Positions 17,747 through 26,296 of a DNA stretch of 64,000 nucleotides are shown here, piece after piece. The DNA lies in NCBI GenBank assembly GCA_002482775.1, contig DLGQ01000061.1, positions 6,421-70,420 of the forward strand, in the 5' to 3' direction. The notes beneath the pieces were generated by a model. The model was given only the letters and a program-made list of their open reading frames with translations, had not been told where the DNA came from and made no database searches. A program made the position numbers and the translations under genes. The first letter of the stretch is position 1; each line of letters starts with the position of its first letter. Origin of the DNA: Flavobacteriales bacterium UBA7690 (GTDB lineage Bacteria > Bacteroidota > Bacteroidia > Flavobacteriales_F > PHOS-HE28).

Positions 17747-19052
17747 GCTCCGGCTCCAAGAGGCTTCCATCCAAGGCACGCGGCTTACGCTTGATGTACC
17801 GCTGATCCATGACCACCATGGCGAAGACACAAAGCAGCAGCGCATTGCCGAAGTCGTTGCCGTAACAGATGATGTCGATCTGCAGGATGAACAACATGTA
17901 CACCACCAATGCGAACAACGGCGCCTCCAAGGCTCCTTGGTGGTAACGATCGCGGAAGTACTTGAAGGTATGCCACACCACCAACATGAGCAACGCATAC
18001 CCTACGATGCCCTGGTTGATCAAGGTCTGCATGAAGGTGCTGTGCATGTGCACGTTCTGCACGTCCTTCACGTCGAACACCTCAGCGATGTGGTCCCAGC
18101 CCTTCAGGTGGATCTGCCCTTGGTAGCCGTGGCCGAACAGGATACCATGCCGGTCCTTCTCCAGCCATTTCCAACCCACATCCCACACCGTGGTCCTGTT
18201 GTTGAAGGTGGTAACGTCCTCCTTGTCCACGCGCGACACGATCGCACGCATGAACGGCAGCGTAAGGATGGTGTAGACCAGCAACGCGAAATTCGTGAGC
18301 ATGGTCATGGTGAAGAGCGAGAGCGGGAACATCAACCGCGCGCGGCCCACCATGCGGAAGACGAACAGGGCTAGCAGGATCAGGAAGGTCATGAACGAAA
18401 GGCGGCTGTTCACCTTCAGCATCAGCACCATGTTCAACATGAAGTACGCCAGCATCAACAGGAACGGGCCCGGCCGTTTGGCGAAGTCCTTCATGTAGAA
18501 GATCAACATCAGGTTGATCATCGCCAGCATATGGGCAGCATCGTAGATCCCCAATACGAAGGGCAGGTTGAGGCGGCCCTCGATGTTGTGAAGCACGTTG
18601 TGCATGCCGGCCGCAACGCCCAGCAAGTTGATCAACAAGAACAGCGAAAGGCTGATGAGCACCATCCGCGCGAAGTCGAAATCGTCCTGGTCGCGGTTGC
18701 GGATGTGCACGATGATGGACGCATGGAACGGCGCCAGGAACATTATGGTGTAGGCGATCGTGTTCGCTGCCGTGGCACCGGGGAAATGCTCTGCAAGGGC
18801 CTTCCACATGGAAGCGATGAGCGAGATCAGGAACAACAACCCGATCCAGTACTTGCGCGTCACACGGTTCTCCGCACGCCGTTCGTGGAGCAGATCGAAC
18901 AGGTGGATCAGGATGATGGCTATGAAGGGCAGAACAGCCACCACCGTTCCCTGGGAAATGCTGGTCTTGTAGCCCACGTACATGCCGATCCCATACACCG
19001 GGAACGACAGCAGGAAGAGGTTGTTGATGAGCTTGCGCTTCGAGAGCAGCAC
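17715..19052 (-). CDS. O-antigen polymerase/ligase-like membrane protein (Wzy/WaaL type)
   Basis: This 445-residue protein has about ten to twelve predicted membrane helices with a large loop between residues about 270 and 340. The loop carries HMHSTFMQTLINQGIVGY, typical of the O-antigen ligase/polymerase superfamily, and a preceding FGHGYQGQIH. It would join undecaprenyl-linked repeat units or transfer the finished glycan at the periplasmic face. Wzx and Wzc neighbours favour a Wzy polymerase in a Wzx/Wzy pathway, but a ligase cannot be excluded. The start appears to be GTG 19052. The C-terminal tail is proline-rich and overlaps the beta-helix gene. Confidence 0.82.
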   Translation of the reverse strand: MLLSKRKLINNLFLLSFPVYGIGMYVGYKTSISQGTVVAVLPFIAIILIHLFDLLHERRAENRVTRKYWIGLLFLISLIASMWKALAEHFPGATAANTIAYTIMFLAPFHASIIVHIRNRDQDDFDFARMVLISLSLFLLINLLGVAAGMHNVLHNIEGRLNLPFVLGIYDAAHMLAMINLMLIFYMKDFAKRPGPFLLMLAYFMLNMVLMLKVNSRLSFMTFLILLALFVFRMVGRARLMFPLSLFTMTMLTNFALLVYTILTLPFMRAIVSRVDKEDVTTFNNRTTVWDVGWKWLEKDRHGILFGHGYQGQIHLKGWDHIAEVFDVKDVQNVHMHSTFMQTLINQGIVGYALLMLVVWHTFKYFRDRYHQGALEAPLFALVVYMLFILQIDIICYGNDFGNALLLCVFAMVVMDQRYIKRKPRALDGSLLEPEPTAPPTGGVV

Positions 19053-19140
19053 GGTTCGTCGGTTGAGGCTACTTCACAAAGATGCGTGCTATGGGCACAA
19101 GGCGATCACAGGAATGTACGAGTTCCCCTCGCTCCCTTGT

Positions 19141-20133
19141 TCACCCGCGTATCCGCTTCTGCAACCGCGACAAGAACGGGGTGATGGCCTCATCCACCTT
19201 CTTGGGGATGATCTTCTTCACCGAGGACTTCATCCGGCGGAACAGGGGCGGCCGGATGAAGGCGTTGAAATATGCCAGGTCGCGCTTCTTGTCCACCACG
19301 ATCCGCTTGGGGTGGACCAGCGGGAAGGGCATCTCGCAGGCATTGTCCACATCGCGGGGGTCATCGCCCTGCACCGTATTGGTACCCGTGCCTTCGAAAC
19401 CTATGTTGCGCACCAGGTTGAATTCCGGCATGATGGTGATGCCCTTGTTCAGGATCCGCGCGAAATCGTGCTGGAAATCCCAGGTCTTGATGCTGCCATC
19501 CCATGTGGCCTCGAACAGGTGGTTGGCTTCGTCGCGCTCGGGCCTGCTCAGGAAGAACGCGTTCCATTCCGCAGTGTCGCGTACCGTTGGCCATGCCTTC
19601 ATATCGGCATCGTACAACGCCCACGAGGTGCGCCAGCCAGCCCAACCCCAAGGGGCCCCATATCCGTGCTGCGAGAAATAGTACGATGCGCTGGGCGTGG
19701 CGTTAGGGTCGGCCATCAGGTTGTTGCCCAGGATCCACCAGATGCTCTCGTCGTTCCGGTAGCGGTCCAGCAGTTCCTCACAGAACCAGAAGAAGCTGGG
19801 TACCGGAGCCGTGTCGTCCTCCAACACGATGCCTTCCGGTTCATGCTGGAAGAACCAGTCCATGTTGCCCACCATGCACTTCTTCAACCCTTGGTTGGTC
19901 TCTTGAAAGCGCGTGTGCAATTCGCACGGCCAATCCACCAGTTCCACCAAGCTGCGCACTTTGTCCGTCTTCAGTTTCTCCTCGGCGCTCCGTGGCCCGT
20001 CGCAGGCGAAATAGAGACGTGGAGGACGCGCCACACGGATGGCCTCCATCACCGTGCGGGCCGTATCGTAGCGACTAAAGGCTGCGAGCAGGACCGGTGT
20101 GCGGAGCGGAGCGGGTGGGACGAAGGAGCTCAT
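19141..20133 (-). CDS. GT-A-fold glycosyltransferase (HlpA-like)
   Basis: This 330-residue protein resembles the family sometimes labelled hemolytic protein HlpA-like, which is a nucleotide-diphospho-sugar transferase. It begins TPVLLAAFSRYDTARTVMEA, and the metal-binding DxD-type site is GIVLEDDTAPVPSFF. Later conserved pieces are GAPWGWAGWRTSW and SIKTWDFQHDF. A basic C-terminus (RRMKSSVKKIIPKK) could contact the membrane. It probably adds one sugar of the repeat unit. It starts 12 bp after the flippase gene and is in the same operon. Confidence 0.84.
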   Translation of the reverse strand: MSSFVPPAPLRTPVLLAAFSRYDTARTVMEAIRVARPPRLYFACDGPRSAEEKLKTDKVRSLVELVDWPCELHTRFQETNQGLKKCMVGNMDWFFQHEPEGIVLEDDTAPVPSFFWFCEELLDRYRNDESIWWILGNNLMADPNATPSASYYFSQHGYGAPWGWAGWRTSWALYDADMKAWPTVRDTAEWNAFFLSRPERDEANHLFEATWDGSIKTWDFQHDFARILNKGITIMPEFNLVRNIGFEGTGTNTVQGDDPRDVDNACEMPFPLVHPKRIVVDKKRDLAYFNAFIRPPLFRRMKSSVKKIIPKKVDEAITPFLSRLQKRIRG

Positions 20134-20145
20134 GGGCCAATGGGT

Positions 20146-21465
20146 TCAGCGTACGGAGCGGATGCGCCAGAAAGTGAGCATGCCCTCCATCATCATACGG
20201 AAGTTGACACGGGTCCTGGCAGTGAAGAGGTCCACCAAGAAGATACTTACGAGGAACGAGATCAAGGTGGACCAGATGGCACCGTAGGAATGCATCGTGG
20301 GGATCAGCAAGATGTTGAGCCCGATGTTGATGACCGCACCGAGCACAGAGGTGACCAGCGAGAACTTGAACAGGCTCTCATTGGTGATGAAGCTGCCTTT
20401 GGCCACACCCATATAGGCGAACACCAGGCGGAACGCGAAGAGCGACAACAAGTGCCCCGCCTCCTTGAACTCGTCGCCATACAAGAACACGATCACCCAT
20501 TCCCCTAAGAAGAAAAGCGGGATCGCGGTGACCAGGTACAGCAGGAACATCAACCGGTACTGGTTGGTCACCCGTTGTTTGTAGAGTTCCACATCCTGTA
20601 TGCGCGCGCGGGCAATAGCTGGGGCGAGTGACAACTGAAGGATCACCGGCAGGAACGCCATGGCTTCGATCATCTTCACCGCTACGGAGTACTGCCCCAC
20701 TTCCACGTTCGCCGCCTGCTCACCTAAGGTGTTGCGAAGGATATCGAAGATCATCACCTGATCGATCTTCAACTGGGCCTGTAGTGCGAAGCCGTACACG
20801 AGCATGGGCCACGACTGATCCAAGATGTAACGCGCCATGCGCCAAGTGGGCTTCCACGAACGCATGCGCAACCCGTAGCGCTTGTAGAACCAGAGATAAA
20901 GACCTGTGTAGAAGATGATCTCCAACACCGCTGCATAGGCGAACCAGACCAGCGGCGCGCCATAATACACCAGCAACAACCGGTACGCCGAGCTGATCAC
21001 CGTGCTGATGATGTTCACCTTGGCCGATGTCTTGCCTTCCACCTGTGCCAGGAAGTAGTACTCGATCACCGTGGACCACTTGAAGAGCTCGGCCGAAGCC
21101 ATGATCATGACCAACATGATCATCATGCCGTCCAGGCTCTTCGCGAAGCAGAAAATGACCAAAGAGAGGACGAGCAGTATGCCGCCGATCAGCTTGATCA
21201 TGGCACTGCTTCCAAGCAACTCGTCCCGACGTTCAGGATGCCGCACCAAGTCGCGCGAGATCACTTCATTCGCACCGAGCGAAGTGAGCACGGCGGCTAT
21301 GCTCACCAGCGCCAACGCATAGTTGAGCTGGCCGATGCGCTCCACGCCCAAGTATCGCCCCACCACGATCGTGGTACCCATGATGAGGACGAGCCTCAAC
21401 ACCCGGTCCACGAAGAGCCAGGAGAAATTCTTGAAGTACTTCTGGAACCCCTCGGACTTGAACAT
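20146..21465 (-). CDS. Wzx-type polysaccharide flippase
   Basis: This 439-residue protein belongs to the MOP superfamily of lipid-linked oligosaccharide flippases. It has about twelve to fourteen hydrophobic helices and the family N-terminus FSWLFVDRVLRLVLIMGTTI with the conserved arginine, then VVGRYLGVERIGQLNYALA. It should move undecaprenyl-linked repeat units to the periplasmic face for polymerisation. It lies 14 bp after the tyrosine kinase gene and directly upstream of a glycosyltransferase, which fits a Wzx/Wzy-dependent pathway. Confidence 0.9.
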   Translation of the reverse strand: MFKSEGFQKYFKNFSWLFVDRVLRLVLIMGTTIVVGRYLGVERIGQLNYALALVSIAAVLTSLGANEVISRDLVRHPERRDELLGSSAMIKLIGGILLVLSLVIFCFAKSLDGMMIMLVMIMASAELFKWSTVIEYYFLAQVEGKTSAKVNIISTVISSAYRLLLVYYGAPLVWFAYAAVLEIIFYTGLYLWFYKRYGLRMRSWKPTWRMARYILDQSWPMLVYGFALQAQLKIDQVMIFDILRNTLGEQAANVEVGQYSVAVKMIEAMAFLPVILQLSLAPAIARARIQDVELYKQRVTNQYRLMFLLYLVTAIPLFFLGEWVIVFLYGDEFKEAGHLLSLFAFRLVFAYMGVAKGSFITNESLFKFSLVTSVLGAVINIGLNILLIPTMHSYGAIWSTLISFLVSIFLVDLFTARTRVNFRMMMEGMLTFWRIRSVR

Positions 21466-21479
21466 GCCTAGCTCTCGGA

Positions 21480-23816
21480 CTACTTGGTGTAGTAGCCGTA
21501 ACCGTCGCCACCTTGGCTCTTCACATCGTTGAACAACAGATCCACGTTGCGGGCCTTGTTCTCCGCTACCATCTCGTTGATCATACGCAGGGCACTGCGG
21601 CCGGTCTTGCCTTCACGCACCACGTAGAGCGAAACGTCCACGTGTTGCATCAGGAGCACGTATTCGCTCACCAAGCCCAACGGTGAAGCATCCACCACCA
21701 CATGGTCGTATCGGCCACGTAAAGAAGTGATGAGTTCGGCCATCCGTGGGCTTTCGGCAAGGTCCAACGGGTTGGGCGGAATGGGTCCTGCGGTGATCAC
21801 ATCAAGGCCCGGAACATCCGTGCGTTGGATCAGCTTGTCCAACGAAGCTTCACCGATGAGCCATGTGGAAAGGCCTTGCCCCTCCTGCATCTCCAGCATC
21901 TTGGCCACGTTGGGTCGGCGCATATCGGCATCCACCAGGATCGTTCGCTTACCCGCTTGTGCCATCACCGTTGCCAGGTTCACCGCACAGAAGGTCTTGC
22001 CTTCACCGCTGGAAGAGGACGTGAAGCCGATCACCTGGCGGGCGCTGTTCGCGTTGAGGTATTGAAGGTTGACACGCGCCGTACGGAACGATTCGGCCAG
22101 CAACGATTTGGGTTCGTCCGCTGACACACGTTTGCGTTTGCTCGCCGGGATCGTGGCAAGTACAGGCAACTTGCTCACGCGTTTCAATTCATCCACATCG
22201 TCGATACGATCGCGGACCAGGTCACGCAGGAGGATGAACCCGATCGGGATGAAGAGCCCCAAGATGAACGCGCCACCCAACACCGTACCCTTGCTCGGTG
22301 ATACAGGCTTGAAACCACGCATCCGAGCGGTGTCCACAATGGACTTGTCCACCTGATCACTGGCGATGGCGATGCCCGCTTCGGCACGCTTCTCCATCAA
22401 GTAATTGTAGAGGTTATCGCTCAGGTTGAACTTCCGTTCGATGTTCACCAATTGACGTTCATTCTCCGGGATCTGGTTGTACTGGTAGTTCGTACGCCCC
22501 AGACGCGAGTTGATATCGCCCAAGCTGATATCCGCTTGCTCCACCAGGCCTTCTGCGGTCTGCGCCAAGGATGAAGTGAGGTTCTTGATCTTGCGCTCCA
22601 TGGCCACAACGGTCGGGTTGTTCCTTGGGCCGGTGCTCAAATTCATGGCCGCTAGATCCGCGGACAGCCGTGTGATCTCGATCACCAGGTTGTTCAGAAC
22701 AGGATCGTCGATGCCGGAAGAGGATGGTGCCGGAACGTTGCGCAGGTCCGAGGACGAGCGGATCTTGTCCAATACGGATGCGCAGTAGTTGCGACGACGG
22801 ACGAGCAGTGAGCGTTCATCCTCCAACCGACTACGTTCTTGGAAGAGCGCTTCAGACGTACCCGCTGCGGTCATCATACCACCGCTTACCCCACGGAACT
22901 TCTGCATGCTCCCTTCCACTTTCTCCAAAGTATCGGACACCGTACCGATCTGCTTGTCGATGAAGCCGATGGTGCGTTTGCCCTTCTCCTGCTGCTTCTC
23001 CAGCTCGAAGTCGATGTAGGTCTCCATCAACTTGTTCAGGAACGCCTGCCCCTTCTCCACTACTTCGGTCTGGATTGTGAGGGTGACGATGTTGCTCTCA
23101 TCGCTCAACGGCGCCGCCATGGTCATGGCCCGGTAACCGATCACCAGGTCCTGCAAGCTGTTCAACACGAAATGGTAGGTCGTGTTCTTCTCGTAGATGC
23201 GATCCTCGGGGAAACTGATCTTGAAGCTCAAGTGGTCGCCTACGAACATGGAGTCCATCGGCACCGTTTGATCTATATCGTACACCGGAAGCGACTGATC
23301 CAGCACCTCCTGCGTTTGCACATTGTAGAGGCGTACGTTCTTCCCCTTGGCCGTTACTCGGTAGGTTCCTGCCGTTCGATCGAGTTCCACATACACCGGA
23401 ACGTCGATCACCTGTACGGCCATGCTATCCAGCTTCACGAAGAAAGGCGGATACTGGTAGCGCTCTTGCTTCTTGAAGAAGCTGGTGGCGTAGTAGGTGA
23501 TGCCGAAACCCAGCCGCTGGAGCGTACTGGTCATGATCTTATTGGAGGTCAAGATGGCCATGTTGTCCTCCAGATCCGCGCCATTGCTCAGGTACGAGGT
23601 GCCCTTGATGAATTCGGCACTCTCGCTGTATCCCGTGCGTTTCTTCTCACCCAAGAGCATCACGGAGCTCACATCGAATTTCTTCGGCGTGGTCTTCAAG
23701 TAGAAGACCCCGGCGGCGAGCGCGATGGGCAGGGTGATCAGGAACCACCACCACTTCGAACGGATCTTGCGGAAGATCGCACGCAGGTCGATGGTGTCTG
23801 CTGATGGAGCGCTCAT
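21480..23816 (-). CDS. polysaccharide co-polymerase / BY-type tyrosine autokinase (Wzc-like)
   Basis: This 778-residue inner-membrane protein controls polymer length and export. It has an N-terminal membrane helix (WWWFLITLPIALAAGVFYL), a long periplasmic coiled-coil domain, and a second helix (LGGAFILGLFIPIGFILL). The cytoplasmic kinase has Walker A SSSGEGKT (about residue 600-610), Walker A' ILVDADMRRP, and Walker B HVVVDASPLGLV. The C-terminus ends in GYGYYTK, a short tyrosine cluster. ATG 23816 is chosen because it shares a base with the Wza stop (TGATG); an in-frame GTG lies one codon earlier. Confidence 0.93.
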   Translation of the reverse strand: MSAPSADTIDLRAIFRKIRSKWWWFLITLPIALAAGVFYLKTTPKKFDVSSVMLLGEKKRTGYSESAEFIKGTSYLSNGADLEDNMAILTSNKIMTSTLQRLGFGITYYATSFFKKQERYQYPPFFVKLDSMAVQVIDVPVYVELDRTAGTYRVTAKGKNVRLYNVQTQEVLDQSLPVYDIDQTVPMDSMFVGDHLSFKISFPEDRIYEKNTTYHFVLNSLQDLVIGYRAMTMAAPLSDESNIVTLTIQTEVVEKGQAFLNKLMETYIDFELEKQQEKGKRTIGFIDKQIGTVSDTLEKVEGSMQKFRGVSGGMMTAAGTSEALFQERSRLEDERSLLVRRRNYCASVLDKIRSSSDLRNVPAPSSSGIDDPVLNNLVIEITRLSADLAAMNLSTGPRNNPTVVAMERKIKNLTSSLAQTAEGLVEQADISLGDINSRLGRTNYQYNQIPENERQLVNIERKFNLSDNLYNYLMEKRAEAGIAIASDQVDKSIVDTARMRGFKPVSPSKGTVLGGAFILGLFIPIGFILLRDLVRDRIDDVDELKRVSKLPVLATIPASKRKRVSADEPKSLLAESFRTARVNLQYLNANSARQVIGFTSSSSGEGKTFCAVNLATVMAQAGKRTILVDADMRRPNVAKMLEMQEGQGLSTWLIGEASLDKLIQRTDVPGLDVITAGPIPPNPLDLAESPRMAELITSLRGRYDHVVVDASPLGLVSEYVLLMQHVDVSLYVVREGKTGRSALRMINEMVAENKARNVDLLFNDVKSQGGDGYGYYTK

Positions 23817-24598
23817 CACTTGTTGCTATTGATGGAATTGATCACCAACACGGCCACCGTGGCGGCACTGAGCAAGGTACCCAGCAGTTCCAGGTTCAAA
23901 CGGCCCGGGCGCGCGCTCAAAGCGGGTACATAGACGATGTCGTTCGGGAGCAGGTAATAGTACTCCGAACTGAGCACTTTGGTGTCCGATAGGTCCACGT
24001 ACAGCGCCTGGACCCCGCGATCGCTCTGTCGCATCAGCGTGATGTGCGATTTGTCCGCGAACTCGTTCGGCCCACCGGCCATGGCCAGCGCATCCAGAAT
24101 GGTGATCTGGTTGTTGTAAACCTGGTATGCACCGGCGCGGTCAACGGCTCCAAGCACGCTTAAGCGCCAGTTCACCATCTTCAGGATCACCGTGGCGTTG
24201 GTGAAGAACTCGTTGATCTTGCGTTGCACCAGCTCCTGCGCTTCGCCAACAGTAAGGCCTTGCACCTTGATCTTGCCCACCGTGGGAAGTTGCACCTGCC
24301 CGTTCTTGTCCACCGAGTAGCCGTTCACGTACATGGCGGCATCGGTCACCATGGCACCGCTACCCTGGCTCTCCACGTTGAAGAACTTGCTGGTGGCATC
24401 GTCCAACCCCATCACGCGGATGGAGAGCACGTCGTTCACCTGGAGCCGGTATTCGAACTTGCGGTTCTCGAACAACTTGCTGGAGCCGTTGCTCAGCGAA
24501 GGGTCGTTCAAGTAGTTCAGTGACTTACGGCCGATACAGCCACTCGACAACAACAGCACCAGGCCGATGGCCAGCACCCCTGCGTTCCTTTCGCTCAT
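23816..24598 (-). CDS. polysaccharide export lipoprotein (Wza-like)
   Basis: This 260-residue outer-membrane lipoprotein forms the export channel for the polysaccharide. The signal peptide ends in the lipobox LLLSSGC with Cys 21. The polysaccharide export domain has YRLQVNDVLSIRVMG and VDKNGQVQLPTVGKIKVQGLT, followed by SLBB-type repeats (VLGAVDRAGAYQV, ITILDALAMAGG). A C-terminal hydrophobic helix (LLGTLLSAATVAVLVINSI) would cross the membrane. ATG 24598 is supported by the signal peptide and by a promoter match at 24696-24703. It heads the Wza-Wzc-Wzx operon, immediately outside the island junction. Confidence 0.9.
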   Translation of the reverse strand: MSERNAGVLAIGLVLLLSSGCIGRKSLNYLNDPSLSNGSSKLFENRKFEYRLQVNDVLSIRVMGLDDATSKFFNVESQGSGAMVTDAAMYVNGYSVDKNGQVQLPTVGKIKVQGLTVGEAQELVQRKINEFFTNATVILKMVNWRLSVLGAVDRAGAYQVYNNQITILDALAMAGGPNEFADKSHITLMRQSDRGVQALYVDLSDTKVLSSEYYYLLPNDIVYVPALSARPGRLNLELLGTLLSAATVAVLVINSINSNK

Positions 24599-24695
24599 CC
24601 GTTCGCTTTTATGGCCTCCGTACCCGTTGCGGCGTTCCCCGTTCAAAAGCGCGGGAGAGGCCGCGAAAATTCCGCCTTGGGCTTGGAGGCAAGGC

Positions 24696-24703
24696 CAAAG
24701 ATA
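24696..24703 (-). promoter_or_regulatory. wza operon promoter -7 element
   Basis: The minus strand reads TATCTTTG here, matching TAnnTTTG. It predicts a leader of about 90 nt before the Wza-like start. It lies between the stranded tRNA terminator and the gene, so the operon keeps its own promoter after island insertion. No clear -33 element was found. Confidence 0.5.
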
Positions 24704-24734
24704 CGTGGGAGGGGCCGGTGTGGTTACACCCATG

Positions 24735-24766
24735 AAAAAAGGCCCTCCGCAACGCGGAGAGCCTTT
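24735..24766 (-). terminator. ancestral tRNA-Glu terminator left at the island junction
   Basis: A stem of AAGGC-CTCCGC paired with GCGGAG-GCCTT (24739-24766, one mismatch, 3-base loop) is followed on the minus strand by TTTTTT. It lies 8 bp outside the left copy of the tRNA 3' end and has the polarity expected of the original terminator of tRNA-Glu before the island entered. Confidence 0.75.
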
Positions 24767-24774
24767 TCAACCTA

Positions 24775-24789
24775 TGTAGCCCGTAGGGG
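24775..24789 (+). repeat. left attachment-site core (att) of the island
   Basis: TGTAGCCCGTAGGGG is identical to 57605-57619 and in the same orientation. It corresponds to the last 13 bases of tRNA-Glu plus two flanking bases. The rest of the tRNA is absent here, as expected for the non-functional junction of an element that integrates into a tRNA 3' end. Confidence 0.88.
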
Positions 24790-24906
24790 GCTAGCGGACT
24801 ACTACCCTGCCTTTCCCGCAACCTACACCCACCACCTTAAACCTCGGCAAGCCATTGTCACCACTGGGGAAGAAAGAGAAGACCAAGAAAGGGTAAGAGC
24901 AAGGAA

Positions 24907-24929
24907 AACCGACAACGGAACCGACAACC
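24907..24929 (+). repeat. candidate recombinase arm-type sites, left end
   Basis: AACCGACAAC occurs at 24907-24916 and again at 24919-24928, twelve bases apart, between the att core and the recombinase gene. The second copy extends to AACCGACAACC, which occurs once more at 57540-57550 near the right end in the same orientation. The position and repetition fit arm-type binding sites of the recombinase; the role is inferred. Confidence 0.45.
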
Positions 24930-24984
24930 GTTCGTTGTTCCCGGTAACTTGCGCCGTCGCGTAGCACCCCCTAATAGCTACCCC

Positions 24985-26292
24985 ATGCCTAAGTACAACT
25001 TCAACCTCCGGAACGGCACCGCTGAAGGTGCCACACCCGTCAACTTCATCATCCGTTGGAACAACCGCCGTCTGGTCTACCCCAGTGGGGAATGCATCCC
25101 CCCTATCCACTGGTGTAGCGCCAAGGACCAGCGGAATCATCAGCGTGCGAAACAAACCAAGGCCTTCCCTGAATACCCCGAGTTCAACGAACGGTTGGAA
25201 GCCCTGTTGAGCACCGCGAAAGCGACATTCCGGCAATTTGCCCTGCAGAACGGTCGAGATCCTGAGATGGACGAGTTGAAAGCAGCCCTGGACCTGGCTA
25301 CCGGACGAACACAAACCCGGCGGGTTGACCTGCTCAGCTTCGCGGCCGCCTACATCGAAAGCGAGGAAGGTCATTTCAACAATGAGCGGAAGACGCTCTT
25401 TCACAAGGCCACCCGTAGTCGATTTCGCGTCACCCTGGAACTGCTCCATGATTACGTGGCGCAGAAGGATCAGCGCTCCAATGCTAGACCTGTTCAGTTC
25501 AATTCCATCGATCCGGAGTTCGTTGCAGGGTTCAGCGTTTTCTTGACCAAGTCCAAAGGGTTCGCCGCCAACACCGTGGTGAAATACGGCCGAACCCTCC
25601 GCCTCTTCCTTCGACGCGCCAAGGAAGCAGGCCATGAGGTGAACGACCAGGTCTTCAGCAAGCGCCTCGCATTGAAAGAGGAACCCAGCGACCAGATCTA
25701 CCTGACCGATGCAGATCTGGATGCCTTCTACAAGCTGAACCTCGCCGCACAACCTAGGCTCGAACGCGCGCGCGACCTGTTCATCGTGGGCGCGTGGACC
25801 GGACTCCGATTTGGGGACCTCAGTCGAGTGCGCCCTGAGCACATCGAAGGTGACCGGCTACGTGTAACTACCTCCAAGACCGGCAAACAGGTTGTGCTAC
25901 CGCTCCATCCGTGCGTCCGCGCTATCATGGCGAAGTATGACGGTCAGATACCGTCAGGTATCTCCAACCAAAAGCAGAACGATTATCTCAAGGAAGCAGC
26001 CGCCCAAGTTCCCGCCCTACAGGCCAGAGTGATGATCGGTGGCACTGTCGCGGGAATACGGAATGAGGTCAGCCGTTTCAAGTGGGAGATGGTCACGACT
26101 CACACAGCTCGGCGGTCATTCGCCTCCAATTTGTACCGGAAGGGGATCCCAGCACGCACGATCATGCAGGTAACCGGACACACGACCGAGCAGGCGTTCA
26201 TGCGCTACATCCGCCTTAACTCCGAGGAACACATGGACATCATCGCGGCTTCAGACCTGTTCCAGCCCAACGGAATGCTAAAGGCCGTGTGA
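24985..26292 (+). CDS. tyrosine site-specific recombinase (island integrase)
   Basis: This 435-residue protein is a tyrosine recombinase of the kind common in Bacteroidota mobile elements. The N-terminus resembles the arm-binding domain (TPVNFIIRWNNRRLVYPSGE), and a SAM-like core-binding domain covers about 110-220. The catalytic domain shows Arg in GAWTGLRFGDLSRV (about 275), Lys in TSKTGKQVVLPL, H-x-x-R in HTARRSFASN (about 373), His in TGHTTEQAF (about 397) and the nucleophile Tyr in MRYIRL (about 407). It should integrate and excise the island at tRNA-Glu. ATG 24985 is chosen because it starts the conserved N-terminal domain. Confidence 0.94.
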   Translation: MPKYNFNLRNGTAEGATPVNFIIRWNNRRLVYPSGECIPPIHWCSAKDQRNHQRAKQTKAFPEYPEFNERLEALLSTAKATFRQFALQNGRDPEMDELKAALDLATGRTQTRRVDLLSFAAAYIESEEGHFNNERKTLFHKATRSRFRVTLELLHDYVAQKDQRSNARPVQFNSIDPEFVAGFSVFLTKSKGFAANTVVKYGRTLRLFLRRAKEAGHEVNDQVFSKRLALKEEPSDQIYLTDADLDAFYKLNLAAQPRLERARDLFIVGAWTGLRFGDLSRVRPEHIEGDRLRVTTSKTGKQVVLPLHPCVRAIMAKYDGQIPSGISNQKQNDYLKEAAAQVPALQARVMIGGTVAGIRNEVSRFKWEMVTTHTARRSFASNLYRKGIPARTIMQVTGHTTEQAFMRYIRLNSEEHMDIIAASDLFQPNGMLKAV

Positions 26293-26296
26293 AGCG

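Noticed and set aside
24775..24795. A possible second tRNA-Glu at the left island border
   Set aside because: Only the last 13 bases of the tRNA plus 2 flanking bases are present; the anticodon and D arms are absent. It is an att remnant.
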